A DNA stretch of 64,000 nt from Micromonospora sonchi (GCF_014646235.1 NZ_BMNB01000027.1:25501-89500), one strand, 5' to 3'. Numbered from the stretch's first letter, positions 33,913 through 43,356 are shown. Numbers and translations are program-made. Notes: a model not told the origin generated them from the sequence alone.

Positions 33913-36186
33913 TCAGACGAGGTCGAAGCGGTCGAGCTCCATGACCTTCGCCCAGGCCGCGACGAAGTCGGCCACGAACTTGTCGCCCGCGTCCTGGCTG
34001 GCGTAGACCTCGGCGAGGGCGCGCAGCTGGGAGTTGGAGCCGAAGATGAGGTCGACCGCCGTGGCGGTCCACTTCACCTCGTCGGTGGCCAGATCGCGGA
34101 TCTCGTACACGTGCTCGGACTCCGACGCCTTCCACCGGGTGCCCGGGGAGAGCAGGTTGACGAAGAAGTCGTTGGTGAGCACGCCGGGCCGGTCGGTGAG
34201 GACACCGTGCTTGGCACCACCGACGTTGGCCCCCAGGGAGCGCAGGCCACCGATGAGCACGGTCATCTCCGGCGCGGTCAGGTTGAGCATGTAGGCACGG
34301 TCGACGAGCAGCACCTCCGGCTGGGTCTTCTCGCCGGGGCGCAGGTAGTTGCGGAACCCGTCCGCGCGCGGCTCGAGCACCCGGAAGGACTCGACGTCGG
34401 TCTGCTCCTGGCTGGCGTCGGTGCGGCCCGGGCGGAACGGCACGGTCACCTCGACGCCGGCGTCACGCGCCGCCTTCTCGACAGCGGCCGAGCCGGCCAG
34501 CACGATCAGGTCCGCGAGCGAGATCTTCGCGCCGCCGGCGGAGTTGAACTCCCGCTGGATGCCCTCGAGGGTCTCCAGCACCGTCGCGAGCTGCTCGGGC
34601 TGGTTGACCTCCCAGCTGCGCTGCGGTTCGAGGCGGATCCGGGCACCGTTGGCACCGCCACGCTTGTCGGTGTGGCGGAAGCTGGCGGCCGAGGCCCAGG
34701 CGGTGGTGACCAGCTGGGCGGTCGTCAGGCCGGACTCCAGGACCTTCGCTTTGAGGGCGGCGACATCGGCGTCACCGACGAGTTCGTGGTCGACGGCCGG
34801 CACCGGGTCCTGCCACAGCTGGGGCTCCGGAACCCACGGCCCGAGAAAGCGGCTGACCGGACCCATGTCGCGGTGCAGCAACTTGTACCAGGCTTTGCCG
34901 AACGCCTGCGCGAACTCGTCCGGGTTCTCCAGGAAACGGCGCGAGATCTTCTCGTACGTCGGGTCCACGCGCAGCGAGATGTCGGTCGTGAGCATCGTCG
35001 GCTTGTGCTTCTTCGACGGATCGAAGGGGTCCGGGATGATCGCCTCGGCGTCCTTGGCGACCCACTGCTTGGCGCCGCCGGGGCTCGTGGTCAGCTCCCA
35101 CTCGTAGCCGAAGAGGATCTCGAAGAAGCGGTTGCTCCACTGCGTCGGTCGGTCGGTCCACGTCACCTCGAGACCGCTGGTGATGGTGTCCGGGCCGCTA
35201 CCGCTGCGGTAGGTGCTCAGCCAGCCCAGGCCCTGCGCCTCCAGCGGGGCGGCCTCGGGCTCGGGGCCCACGTGGTCGCTGGCGGGGGCGATGCCGTGGG
35301 TCTTGCCGAAGGTGTGTCCACCGGCGATGAGGGCGACGGTCTCCTCGTCGTCCATCGCCATCCGGGCGAAGGTCTCCCGGATGAAGTGCGCCGCCGCGAT
35401 CGGGTCCGGGTTGCCGCGGGGACCCTCCGGGTTGACGTAGATGAGACCCATCTCGGTCGCCCCGACCTCAGCCACCATCTCCTTCTCGGAGACGTAGCGC
35501 TCGTCGCCGAGCCAGGCGTCCTCGGGCCCCCAGAAGAGCTCCTCGGGCTCCCAGATGTCCTCGCGGCCGAAGCCGAAGCCGAAGGTCTTGAAGCCCATCG
35601 ACTCCATGGCGACGGTGCCGGCGAGCACGAGCAGGTCGGCCCAGGAGATCTGCTGGCCGTACTTCTGCTTGACCGGCCAGAGCAGCCGCCGGGCCTTGTC
35701 GAGGTTGGCGTTGTCCGGCCAGCTGTTGAGCGGGGCGAACCGCTGAGCGCCGTCGCCGGCGCCGCCGCGACCGTCGTAGATGCGGTAGGTGCCCGCAGCG
35801 TGCCAGCTCAACCGGATCATCAGGCCGCCGTAGTGGCCGAAGTCGGCCGGCCACCAGTCCTGCGAGGTGGTCAGGGTCTTGACGATGTCCTGCTTGAGGG
35901 CCTCGACGTCGAGCTTGGCGAACTCCTTGGCGTAGCTGAACCCCTCTCCCAGCGGGTTGACCTTGGACGACTGGGCGCTCAACACCGACAGGTCGAGCTG
36001 GTTGGGCCACCAGTCCCGGTTGGTACGCGGACGACCGCCGGTCTTCGGGGTCGGCGAGCCGATCGCCGGGTTTTCGCTCTCGCTGCCGTGGGCGGTCACG
36101 GAGTCGTGCGCGACCGGGCAACCGGCAGCCGCCTTCTTGTCCACGCCCTGCGCGCTGATGGGCGCGTTGTCCTCGATGTCGCTCAT
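33913..36186 (-). CDS. katG: Catalase-peroxidase KatG
   Basis: The 757-residue two-domain haem enzyme is the usual KatG length. The distal pocket is RLSWHAAGTYR (with the Trp of the Met-Tyr-Trp adduct), the adduct Tyr is in MGLIYVNPEGP and the Met in FARMAMDDEETVAL. The proximal His is in GGHTFGKTHG. The C-terminal domain repeats the fold without haem ligands (FRHTDKRGGANGARIRLEPQ). ATG 36186 (MSDIEDNAP) follows GGAAGGAAACAC; the longer in-frame start would overlap the fur stop. It forms an operon with the upstream Fur-family gene 23 bases away and detoxifies peroxide. Confidence 0.97.
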   Translation of the reverse strand: MSDIEDNAPISAQGVDKKAAAGCPVAHDSVTAHGSESENPAIGSPTPKTGGRPRTNRDWWPNQLDLSVLSAQSSKVNPLGEGFSYAKEFAKLDVEALKQDIVKTLTTSQDWWPADFGHYGGLMIRLSWHAAGTYRIYDGRGGAGDGAQRFAPLNSWPDNANLDKARRLLWPVKQKYGQQISWADLLVLAGTVAMESMGFKTFGFGFGREDIWEPEELFWGPEDAWLGDERYVSEKEMVAEVGATEMGLIYVNPEGPRGNPDPIAAAHFIRETFARMAMDDEETVALIAGGHTFGKTHGIAPASDHVGPEPEAAPLEAQGLGWLSTYRSGSGPDTITSGLEVTWTDRPTQWSNRFFEILFGYEWELTTSPGGAKQWVAKDAEAIIPDPFDPSKKHKPTMLTTDISLRVDPTYEKISRRFLENPDEFAQAFGKAWYKLLHRDMGPVSRFLGPWVPEPQLWQDPVPAVDHELVGDADVAALKAKVLESGLTTAQLVTTAWASAASFRHTDKRGGANGARIRLEPQRSWEVNQPEQLATVLETLEGIQREFNSAGGAKISLADLIVLAGSAAVEKAARDAGVEVTVPFRPGRTDASQEQTDVESFRVLEPRADGFRNYLRPGEKTQPEVLLVDRAYMLNLTAPEMTVLIGGLRSLGANVGGAKHGVLTDRPGVLTNDFFVNLLSPGTRWKASESEHVYEIRDLATDEVKWTATAVDLIFGSNSQLRALAEVYASQDAGDKFVADFVAAWAKVMELDRFDLV

Positions 36187-36209
36187 GTGTTTCCTTCCGA
36201 ACTGGCGGA

Positions 36210-36638
36210 TCACTGGGAGATGCGTTCGGTCGCGCAGTCGGGGCAGGTGCCCCAGTAGACGACCTCCGCCTCATCGACCACGAAGCCGTGGTCGTCCGAG
36301 GCGGTGAGACAGGGAGCATGGCCGACGACGCAGTCGACGTCGGCGATCGCACCGCAGGAGCGGCACACGACATGGTGGTGGTTGTCCCCCACCCGGGACT
36401 CGTAGCGGGCGGTCGCACGGCCAGGTTGGATGCGCCGCACCAGACCGGCGTCGGTGAGCGCACGCAGTACGTCGTACACCGCCTGGTGGGAGATCGTGGG
36501 ATGATTCGCCCGAACCAGCGCGATCACGGCGTCGGTGTCGACGTGCGGGTGGTCCCGCAGCGCGGCGAGCACCGCCAACCGGGGCCGGGTCACGCGCATC
36601 GAGACCGCCCGCAGCTGAGCCTCGAAGTCGGACGTCAT
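36210..36638 (-). CDS. furA: Fur-family peroxide/iron repressor (FurA-like)
   Basis: The 142-residue protein has an N-terminal winged helix (MRVTRPRLAVLAALRDHPHV; HQAVYDVLRALTDAGLVRRI) and a metal-binding C-terminal domain with DNHHHVVCRSCGAIADVD and a second zinc pair CPDC near the end. Linkage to katG is the conserved actinobacterial furA-katG arrangement, in which the regulator represses both genes and is released by oxidation. The predicted operator lies just upstream at 36659-36677. Confidence 0.93.
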   Translation of the reverse strand: MTSDFEAQLRAVSMRVTRPRLAVLAALRDHPHVDTDAVIALVRANHPTISHQAVYDVLRALTDAGLVRRIQPGRATARYESRVGDNHHHVVCRSCGAIADVDCVVGHAPCLTASDDHGFVVDEAEVVYWGTCPDCATERISQ

Positions 36639-36658
36639 GACGCCGACGATAGCCCACT

Positions 36659-36677
36659 CTTTTGGAATTATTCAAGT
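36659..36677. promoter_or_regulatory. FurA operator/promoter
   Basis: CTTTTGGAATTATTCAAGT is an AT-rich island in GC-rich DNA with the inverted core GAATTATTC flanked by T(T)G/CAA, as in actinobacterial FurA/FurS boxes. It lies about 20 bases upstream of the fur start, so it should overlap the operon promoter. Confidence 0.6.
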
Positions 36678-36825
36678 TTTGGATCGGCACAAGCCCCCGC
36701 AATTCGCTGCAGAACAGGCCAAACCAACGACGGTGAGCATCACACTGCGACATGAAGACTACAAAAAGTAGCGCCTCCGCTGCCGGGCAGTCCGAGATTG
36801 ATCTCCGCTCCTGGGGAGCAAGCGC

Positions 36826-37155
36826 TCAGGGGCGCCGCGATTCCTCCGCTGCCGCCTCGTCGACCTGCTCCGTGACGTGGCGCGCGACCTCGCGGAGCGC
36901 GGCGACCTGCTCGTCGGTCAGCCCGTCGATGACGTAGCGCCGCACCGCGGTGACGTGGCCCGGGGCGGCGGCGACCACGAGGTTCCACCCGGCGTCGGTC
37001 AGCACGGCCCTGGTGTAGCGAGGGCTCTCCGGGTCGGGCTGAGGCGCAGCATCCGCCCCGAGGCCGTCACCCGCATGAGCCTGGTGGTTGCGGTCGACCT
37101 GCGAATCGAGCACGATGGCGTCACGCTGCACCGGTACGCCGTCCGGGACACCCAC
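36826..37155 (-). pseudogene. MarR-family regulator relic lacking its HTH
   Basis: The final 60 codons (YTRAVLTDAGWNLVVAAAPG, then HVTAVRRYVIDGLTDEQVAAL) match the C-terminal wing and dimerisation helices of MarR regulators. The preceding codons do not encode the recognition helix, and codon bias is lost before about 37080. The intact family is 140-160 residues. The gene is therefore 5'-truncated; a start at 37155 is only the first ATG/GTG in frame. Confidence 0.6.
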
Positions 37156-37205
37156 ACCATCGGCCGTACGGCGGCGCGGCCAACTGAACGAAAGGACGGG
37201 CAGCG

Positions 37206-37655
37206 GTGATCCGCAGAGCCGAGGCGGCGGACGCCGACGCCATCACCCAGGTGTTTCTGGCATCCAGAGCGGCGGCGATGCCCTACTTACCGCACCTGTA
37301 CGACGACGAGCAGACCGGGGCCTGGATCACCCATGTGGTGCTGCCCGGTTGCGCGACCTGGGTGGCCGAGAGTCCGCGGAGCGGCGAGATCCTCGGCTTC
37401 GCGGCGCTCGACGGCGACGTGCTGGAGCATCTCTACCTGCGGCCGGACGCACGTCGGCAGGGCATCGGCAGCGCACTGCTCGATGAGGTACGCCGGGCCA
37501 GCCCGGGCCTGCTCAGCCTGCGCGTGTTCACGCGCAACACCGACGCCCGGTCGTTCTACGAGCGGCACGGCTTCCGACCGGTCGACGAGAACGACGGCAG
37601 CCGCAACGAGGAGAACGAGCCCGACATGACGTACGTCTGGCAGCGGCCCGCCTGA
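37206..37655 (+). CDS. GNAT-family N-acetyltransferase
   Basis: The 149-residue acetyltransferase has the acetyl-CoA binding motif A LYLRPDARRQGIGSALLDEV (residues 79-98; R/QxxGxG/A is RRQGIG) and motif B FYERHGFRPV. GTG 37206 begins MIRRAEAADAD, the normal GNAT start. The substrate is unknown. It is a single gene ended by a strong hairpin that includes its stop codon. Confidence 0.9.
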   Translation: MIRRAEAADADAITQVFLASRAAAMPYLPHLYDDEQTGAWITHVVLPGCATWVAESPRSGEILGFAALDGDVLEHLYLRPDARRQGIGSALLDEVRRASPGLLSLRVFTRNTDARSFYERHGFRPVDENDGSRNEENEPDMTYVWQRPA

Positions 37656-37671
37656 TGCGGGCCGCTGCCAG
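37637..37671. terminator. 15-bp perfect terminator over the GNAT stop codon
   Basis: CTGGCAGCGGCCCGC (37637-37651) pairs perfectly with GCGGGCCGCTGCCAG (37657-37671), loop CTGAT, which contains the TGA stop. It separates the GNAT gene from the convergent methyltransferase gene (stop at 37678), so it probably works in both directions. Confidence 0.8.
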
Positions 37672-37677
37672 AGAGGC

Positions 37678-38517
37678 TCACGGTTTGCGGGCGACGACCC
37701 CGACGAAGGTGTGGTACGTGTCGGTCTGCTCCGGAGCGGCCGTACCCGGATCCGGACGCCACTCGGCCAGCGGCACCAGTCCCGGCTCCAGCGGTGTCAG
37801 GCCGTCCACGAAGGAGAGGATCTGCTCGTCGGTGCGCCAGCGGCCGGTGCCGAGTGACTGGTTGAAGACCCGCTCGACCTCGCGCGCCTTGCGGGAACCC
37901 TCCGGGTCCCGCTCACCCGGGTCCCGGAAGTGCGAGATCGCCACGTAGCTGCCGGACGGGAGGGCGTCGATCAGCGCCGCCGCCACCGCCCGCGGGTCCT
38001 CGTCGTCGCCGAGGTGGTGCAGGATCGCGAAGAGCAGCAACCCGATCGGCCGGTCCAGGTCGAGGAACCGGCGTACGTCCGGGTGGTTCAGAATCTCCTG
38101 CGGTGACCGGATGTCCGCCTGGATCACCGTCGCGGTGCCCTCCTCGGCGAGCAGGGCCCGCCCGTGCGCCAGGACGATGGGGTCATTGTCCACATACACC
38201 ACCCGAGCCTTCGGGTTGTGCTCGGTGGCGACCTCGTGCACGTTGCCCTGGGTGGGCAGCCCCGATCCGATGTCGAGGAACTGGTCGATGCCCGCCTCGG
38301 TGACGAGGGACCGGACCACCCGACGCAGGAAGGCGCGGTTCGCCTGGCCGGCCGCCGGCCCGTCCGGTGTGATCCGCAGGGCGTGCTCGGCGACCTTGCG
38401 GTCGACCTCGAAGTTGTCCTTGCCGCCGAGGAAGAAGTCGTAGACGCGGGCCACACTGGGAATGCTGGTGTCGATGCCGGGGGGTGCCGCCTTGTCGCGG
38501 GTCACAGGCGTCTCCAT
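37678..38517 (-). CDS. SAM-dependent methyltransferase, DUF574/Methyltransf_19 family
   Basis: The 279-residue protein has the actinobacterial DUF574 hallmark IPSVARVYDFFLGGKDNFEVD at residues 19-39, then FLDIGSGLPTQGNVHEVA (modified motif I) and VVYVDNDPIVLAHGRALL. This family is multicopy in actinomycetes; its substrates are unknown. ATG 38517 gives METPVTRDKAAPPGIDTS. It is monocistronic. Confidence 0.9.
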   Translation of the reverse strand: METPVTRDKAAPPGIDTSIPSVARVYDFFLGGKDNFEVDRKVAEHALRITPDGPAAGQANRAFLRRVVRSLVTEAGIDQFLDIGSGLPTQGNVHEVATEHNPKARVVYVDNDPIVLAHGRALLAEEGTATVIQADIRSPQEILNHPDVRRFLDLDRPIGLLLFAILHHLGDDEDPRAVAAALIDALPSGSYVAISHFRDPGERDPEGSRKAREVERVFNQSLGTGRWRTDEQILSFVDGLTPLEPGLVPLAEWRPDPGTAAPEQTDTYHTFVGVVARKP

Positions 38518-38684
38518 TCAGTTCGGATCAGCGCCCGCCGGAATCCGCGGGCAGTTCCGGCGCTGCGGTGAGTGTAGCGATCGGACGGTGCTGATTCTCC
38601 CCCCGGCTGGTACCGCTCCCAACGAACCGCCCGCCACCAGGGCGGCCGCTGACCGACACGCCGAGCCGACGGTCGGCGAGAGCC

Positions 38685-38718
38685 GGCGGGGGTGGCGCCG
38701 CTCGGCACCACCCCCGCC
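38685..38718. terminator. LPMO gene terminator
   Basis: GGCGGGGGTGG (38685-38695) pairs perfectly with CCACCCCCGCC (38708-38718), 10 bases after the LPMO stop on the minus strand. Confidence 0.75.
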
Positions 38719-38727
38719 GCGGTGTTG

Positions 38728-39825
38728 CTACCTGGCGTTGCAGGTGAGGGTGGGCGTGGAGTTGGTGCCGCTCCAGGATCCGTTGAATCCGAAGCTGGTG
38801 CTGCCGTTGGCACCCAGGGTGCCGTTGTAGCCGACGTTCGAGGCGGTGACCGAGGAGCCGCTCGACGCTATCGTCGCGTTCCAGGAACTGGTGATGCTCT
38901 GGCCGTTGGGCCAGGTCCAGCTCACCGTCCATCCGGAGATGGCGGCGTTACCGGCCCGGACGGTGACCTCGGCGCCGAAGCCACCGGACCACTCGTTGGT
39001 CTTGCGGTAGGTGGCGATGCAGGCACCGTTGCCGGCCGGCGGCGGAGTCGTCGGCGGCGGGGTGGTGGGGGGCGGCGTGGTGGGCGGCGGCGTGGTGGGC
39101 GGCGGCGTGGTGGGCGGCGGGTTCGACGGCGGCGGCGTGGTCGGCGGCGGTGTGCCGCCGCCACCGAAGGTCACGTCGCTGCAGAGGTAGTACGGCTGGT
39201 CGAGGTGGGACGCCTGCCAGATCGTGTAGACGACGTGCCGCCCGGTGCGGTTACCCGCGTTGACCTGGGCCTCGTAGAGCCCGGTGGTTGGGTAGCTGCC
39301 GGTGCGCAGCACCAGCTCCAGGCTGTTCCAGGTGAGGGGCTGGGTGGTCGAATCGAAGCCCTGCTTGGTGATGTAGATCAGCATGTAGTCGGCGCCGTGC
39401 CGGGCACCGTCGGTCAGCGTCAGCTTGAAGTTGTTCGGCATCGGCTTCGCGGTCCACGCACCGATCGCGTCGAGCGAGGCGTACAGGCCGCCCTGGGTGC
39501 GACCGCCGCTGCACAGCTGTCCGTCCGGGACGGCGGCCTGGTGGTTGCCGCCGACGTTCTCGCGGTACAGGCCGTTCCAGTTCCACATCGTGTTCGGGTT
39601 GGCCTGCCAGGCCTGCCAACACATCGGGTCGGTCTGGGCCATGGTGGGGTTGAGGTGGTCGGCGCCCCAGCGTTCCCAGCATCCGTAGTTGCGCGACGGC
39701 GGATTGGTGACGGATCCGTGCGCCGAGGCCGGGCCGGCCTGATTGACGACGACCATCGTGAACGCGGCGGCGAGTACGGTGACCGCGCCGAGTCCGAGAC
39801 GGCGTGCTGTTCGTGAGAGTTTCAT
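38728..39825 (-). CDS. AA10 lytic polysaccharide monooxygenase with CBM2
   Basis: The 365-residue secreted copper enzyme has a signal peptide cleaved after PASA, which exposes His36, the first histidine-brace ligand; His143 in DGARHGADYMLIYIT is the second. The catalytic domain spans about 36-220. A Pro/Thr linker of repeated PPPTT units (about 224-262) leads to a CBM2 (about 265-365; WTVSWTWPNGQSITSSWNA, GFNGSWSG). AA10-CBM2 proteins cleave crystalline cellulose or chitin oxidatively; the CBM2 favours cellulose. It is the only cellulose/chitin-type enzyme in the window. Confidence 0.95.
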   Translation of the reverse strand: MKLSRTARRLGLGAVTVLAAAFTMVVVNQAGPASAHGSVTNPPSRNYGCWERWGADHLNPTMAQTDPMCWQAWQANPNTMWNWNGLYRENVGGNHQAAVPDGQLCSGGRTQGGLYASLDAIGAWTAKPMPNNFKLTLTDGARHGADYMLIYITKQGFDSTTQPLTWNSLELVLRTGSYPTTGLYEAQVNAGNRTGRHVVYTIWQASHLDQPYYLCSDVTFGGGGTPPPTTPPPSNPPPTTPPPTTPPPTTPPPTTPPPTTPPPAGNGACIATYRKTNEWSGGFGAEVTVRAGNAAISGWTVSWTWPNGQSITSSWNATIASSGSSVTASNVGYNGTLGANGSTSFGFNGSWSGTNSTPTLTCNAR

Positions 39826-40181
39826 CGATGCTCCAGTTGGTCCGCCCGACGTCGGTGTCGCTCGCCGGGATGCCCAACCCCACGAGGAATACCCGCCGAT
39901 CGGTTTCGGACGATCTCAAGATGGCAGGTGGCGTGACTGCTGCCCGCGCCGGCTTGGCGGCTCCAACCCGGGAGACTACCCGACTCATCAAGGCATGTGA
40001 ATATTTACGGAAGTGCCCGTCCGGACGGTGACCACTCCACCACCTCGGGTGTCATGGCCGCAGCCGACAGCGCGGGGCGGATCCACGCGTTCTGCAGGCG
40101 TGCGGCGTGCCGGGCGACGGCCTGGTCGAGGTCGTGTTTGGGTACAGGCTGTATCCGTAACGTCCGTCACCCGAGGTAGCC
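39826..40181. other. Divergent intergenic region, LPMO/acyl-CoA dehydrogenase
   Basis: The 356 bases contain no credible gene. The odd palindrome TACAGGCTGTA (40143-40153), within the sequence GGTACAGGCTGTATCC, lies 28 bases before the acyl-CoA dehydrogenase start and is a possible TetR-type operator. An AT-richer segment near 39990-40015 may hold a promoter. No CebR-type TGGGAGCGCTCCCA box is seen for the LPMO gene. Confidence 0.4.
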
Positions 40182-42173
40182 ATGTCCAGTCACACCTCCG
40201 GCCCCATCGACCCCATCCGCCTGCGTGAGGTGCTCGACGGACCGTGGGCCGAGGTCCGCGACGCGTACCGGGACCAACTCGACGCGCGCTTCCTCCCGGT
40301 GTACGGCGAGAACGACGACCAGGCACGTGAGCGGGTCAGCCGGCTGCTCACCGACCTCCCCGTCGAGCTGGGCATCGCATCGGCCTTCCCCAGCGCGTAC
40401 GGCGGCAGATCCGACGTCGGCGCGTCGATCGTCGCCAGCGAGATGCTGGCGCAGGTCGACCTGTCGCTGATGGTGAAGGCAGGTGTGCAGTGGGGCCTGT
40501 TCGGCGGCGCCGTGGCGGCCCTCGGCACCCCGCGGCACCACGACGCCTACCTTCGGGACATCATCGCCGCCAAGATCCTCGGCTGCTTCGCGATGACCGA
40601 GACCGGCCACGGCTCCGACGTCCAGCAGCTGCGCACCACCTGCACGTACGACCCGCAGACGCAGACCTTCGACCTGCACACGCCACACGAGGCGGCCCGC
40701 AAGGACTACATCGGCAACGCGGCCCGTGACGGCCGGATGGCGGTGGTCTTCGCGCAGCTGATCACGCAGGGACGGCGGCACGGCGTACACGCCTGGCTGG
40801 TCCCGATCCGCGACGCGCAGGGCAACCCGCTGCCCGGCGTGACCATCGGCGACGCGGGACCCAAGGCCGGCCTGCTCGGCGTGGACAACGGCCGGCTCAG
40901 CTTCGACCACGTGCAGGTGCCGCGGGACATGCTGCTGGACCGCTACGGCCAGGTCGCGGCGGACGGCACGTACTCCAGCCCGATCGCCAACGACTCACGG
41001 CGCTTCTTCACCATGCTCGGCACCCTGGTCAGGGGCCGGGTCAGCGTGGGCGGCGCCGCGTCGGCGGCCACCAAGTCGGCGCTGACCATCGCGGTGCGCT
41101 ACGGCGACATCCGCCGCCAGTTCACCACACCCGGCGCCGACCGGGAGGTCCCGCTCAACGACTACCTGGCCCACCAGCGCAAGCTGCTGCCCGCCCTGGC
41201 CACCACGTACGCGTACCACTTCGCCCAGGCCGAGCTGGTGGCCGCGCTGGACGAGGTGCAGGGCGACGACCACCCGGTCGACGAGCACCGGCAGCGGGAG
41301 CTGGAATCCCGGGCCGCCGGTCTCAAGGCCGCGCAGACCTGGCACGCCACCCGCACCATCCAGACGTGCCGCGAGGCGTGCGGCGGCGCCGGCTATCTGG
41401 CCGAGAACCGGCTGCCCGGTCTCAAGGCCGACACCGACGTCTTCACCACGTTCGAGGGCGACAACACGGTGCTGCTGCAACTGGTGGCCAAGGGGCTGCT
41501 CACCGGCTACCGGGACGAGTTCGGCTCGCTGGACGGTTGGGGGCGGGCCTCCTTCGTCGCCGAACAGGTTCGGGAGATGATGCTCGAGCGCACCGCCGCG
41601 CGATCGCTCATCCAGCGGCTGATCAGCGCCGTGCCCGGCCGGGACGAGGAGGTCGCCGTCACCGACCGCGGCTGGCAGCTCAAAATGTTCGAGGACCGCG
41701 AGAAGCACCTCCTCGAAACCGCGATCCGCCGCCTGCGTGGCGGCGCGGCCACCAAGAAGGACCGTCCCTTCGACATCTTCAACGACGTCCAGGACCACGT
41801 CCTCGCGGTGGCCGCCGCGCACATCGACCGGGTCACCCTGGAGGCCTTCGTCGCCGGCATCGAACGCACCGCGGACCCGACGGTCCGCGCGCTGCTCTCC
41901 CGCGTCTGCGACCTGTACGCGCTCACCGTCATCGAGGCCGACAAGGCATGGTTCCTGGAGCACGCCCGATTCACGCCCGCCCGCTCGAAGGCGATCACGG
42001 CAGTGGTGAACGATCTGCTCAAGGAGCTGCGCCCGCAGATGCGTACGCTCGTGGACGGCTTCGCCATCCCGGAGGCGTGGCTGCACTGCGCCATCCTGCG
42101 CGAGGAGCCCGGCCGGCAGGAGACCATGGCGGCCCACGACGCCGCCGACGACCGGCCACCCGTACCGGCGTGA
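40182..42173 (+). CDS. Acyl-CoA dehydrogenase/oxidase, long form
   Basis: The 663-residue flavoenzyme resembles acyl-CoA oxidases: CFAMTETGHGSDVQQLRTTC is the FAD/substrate loop, QTCREACGGAGYLAENRLPG and FTTFEGDNTVLLQLVAK carry the C-terminal helical domain with the catalytic-Glu motif (EGDN). The length (over 650 residues) and the extra C-terminal acyl-CoA-oxidase domain distinguish it from the 380-residue dehydrogenases. It catalyses the first step of fatty-acid beta-oxidation. It appears monocistronic. Confidence 0.9.
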   Translation: MSSHTSGPIDPIRLREVLDGPWAEVRDAYRDQLDARFLPVYGENDDQARERVSRLLTDLPVELGIASAFPSAYGGRSDVGASIVASEMLAQVDLSLMVKAGVQWGLFGGAVAALGTPRHHDAYLRDIIAAKILGCFAMTETGHGSDVQQLRTTCTYDPQTQTFDLHTPHEAARKDYIGNAARDGRMAVVFAQLITQGRRHGVHAWLVPIRDAQGNPLPGVTIGDAGPKAGLLGVDNGRLSFDHVQVPRDMLLDRYGQVAADGTYSSPIANDSRRFFTMLGTLVRGRVSVGGAASAATKSALTIAVRYGDIRRQFTTPGADREVPLNDYLAHQRKLLPALATTYAYHFAQAELVAALDEVQGDDHPVDEHRQRELESRAAGLKAAQTWHATRTIQTCREACGGAGYLAENRLPGLKADTDVFTTFEGDNTVLLQLVAKGLLTGYRDEFGSLDGWGRASFVAEQVREMMLERTAARSLIQRLISAVPGRDEEVAVTDRGWQLKMFEDREKHLLETAIRRLRGGAATKKDRPFDIFNDVQDHVLAVAAAHIDRVTLEAFVAGIERTADPTVRALLSRVCDLYALTVIEADKAWFLEHARFTPARSKAITAVVNDLLKELRPQMRTLVDGFAIPEAWLHCAILREEPGRQETMAAHDAADDRPPVPA

Positions 42174-42188
42174 TCCCGGCCTGGGCCG

Positions 42189-43349
42189 CTACCGGCCGGC
42201 GTTGAGCCGGGCGGCGTTGAGCCGGGCGGCGTTGAGCCGGGCGGCCTGGCGCGTCAGATGGTCGCGTTCGGCGAGGTTGGTCGCCTGCCGGGCCGCCTCG
42301 ACGTAGAGCCGCGCCGCCGTCGCCAGGTCACCGGCGCGCTCGTGCAGATGGGCCGCGACCGCCGTGTGGCGCGGCAGCCCGCCGTCCAGCGCCGCGAGCG
42401 CCGCCAGCCCGGCCCGCGCGCCGTCCGCCTCGCCGACGGCCACCGCGCGGTTGAGCCGCACTATCGGGCTGTCGGTCAGGCGCGCGAGTTCGTCGTACCA
42501 CTCGACGATCTGCACCCAGTCGGTCTCCTCGGCCCTCGGTGCGTCGGCGTGCAGGGCCGCGATGGCGGCCTGGGCCTGATACTCGCCCAGCCGGTCGCGG
42601 GCGAGCGCCGCCTGGAGGGTCTCGATGCCCTCGGCGATCAACGACGTGTCCCACCGGCCACGATCCTGCTCGGCGAGCGGCACCAGGCTGCCGTCTGGCG
42701 CGGTCCGGCTGGCCCGCCGGGCGTGGTGCAGCAGCATGAGGGCGAGTAGCCCGGCCACTTCGGGGTGGTTGATCGCCGCCACGAGTTGCCGGGTGAGCCG
42801 GATCGCCTCGGCGGCGAGGTCGACGTCGCCGGAGTAGCCCTCGTTGAAGACCAGGTAGAGCACGCGCAGCACGGTGGTGACGTCGCCCGGCTGGTCGAAC
42901 CGTACGCCCATGACGGTGCGCTTGGCCCGGCTGATCCGCTGCGCCATGGTCGCCTCGGGCACCAGATAGGCCTGGGCGATCTGGCGGGTGCTCAGTCCGC
43001 CCACCGCCCGCAGCGTGAGCGCGACCGCGGACGACGGCGTCAGCGACGGGTGGGCGCAGAGGAAGTAGAGCTGGAGCGTGTCGTCGACGGCGGACACCGG
43101 CGGCTCCTCGTCGACCAGGTCCTCCCGCCGGCGGCGGGCGGCGTCCGCCCGGGTCGCGTCGAGGAAGCGCCGCCAGGCCACGGTGACCAGCCAACCCTTC
43201 GGGTCCCGGGGCGGGTCGGCCGACCAGACGCGGAGCGCCTCGACCAACGCGTCCTGCACGGCATCCTCGGCCGCCGCGAAGTCGGCTCCGCGGCGGACGA
43301 GGATTCCGAGCACCTCCGGGGTGAGGCTCCGTAGCAGGGCCTCGTTCAT
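42189..43349 (-). CDS. ECF42-type sigma factor with TPR-like C-terminus
   Basis: The 386-residue sigma factor has a sigma2 region (EDAVQDALVEALRVW), sigma4 (GGLSTRQIAQAYLVPEATMA) and a roughly 200-residue helical extension typical of ECF42 (FNEGYSGDVDLAAEAIRLTR; DRGRWDTSLIAEG; LNRAVAVGEADG). ECF42 factors have no anti-sigma gene and are controlled through this extension, with a DGPF/YCII protein as conserved neighbour, present here 7 bases upstream. The C-terminus ends in a repeated AARLN unit from a 15-bp tandem duplication at 42201-42245. Confidence 0.93.
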   Translation of the reverse strand: MNEALLRSLTPEVLGILVRRGADFAAAEDAVQDALVEALRVWSADPPRDPKGWLVTVAWRRFLDATRADAARRRREDLVDEEPPVSAVDDTLQLYFLCAHPSLTPSSAVALTLRAVGGLSTRQIAQAYLVPEATMAQRISRAKRTVMGVRFDQPGDVTTVLRVLYLVFNEGYSGDVDLAAEAIRLTRQLVAAINHPEVAGLLALMLLHHARRASRTAPDGSLVPLAEQDRGRWDTSLIAEGIETLQAALARDRLGEYQAQAAIAALHADAPRAEETDWVQIVEWYDELARLTDSPIVRLNRAVAVGEADGARAGLAALAALDGGLPRHTAVAAHLHERAGDLATAARLYVEAARQATNLAERDHLTRQAARLNAARLNAARLNAGR

Positions 43350-43356
43350 GAGCTGG

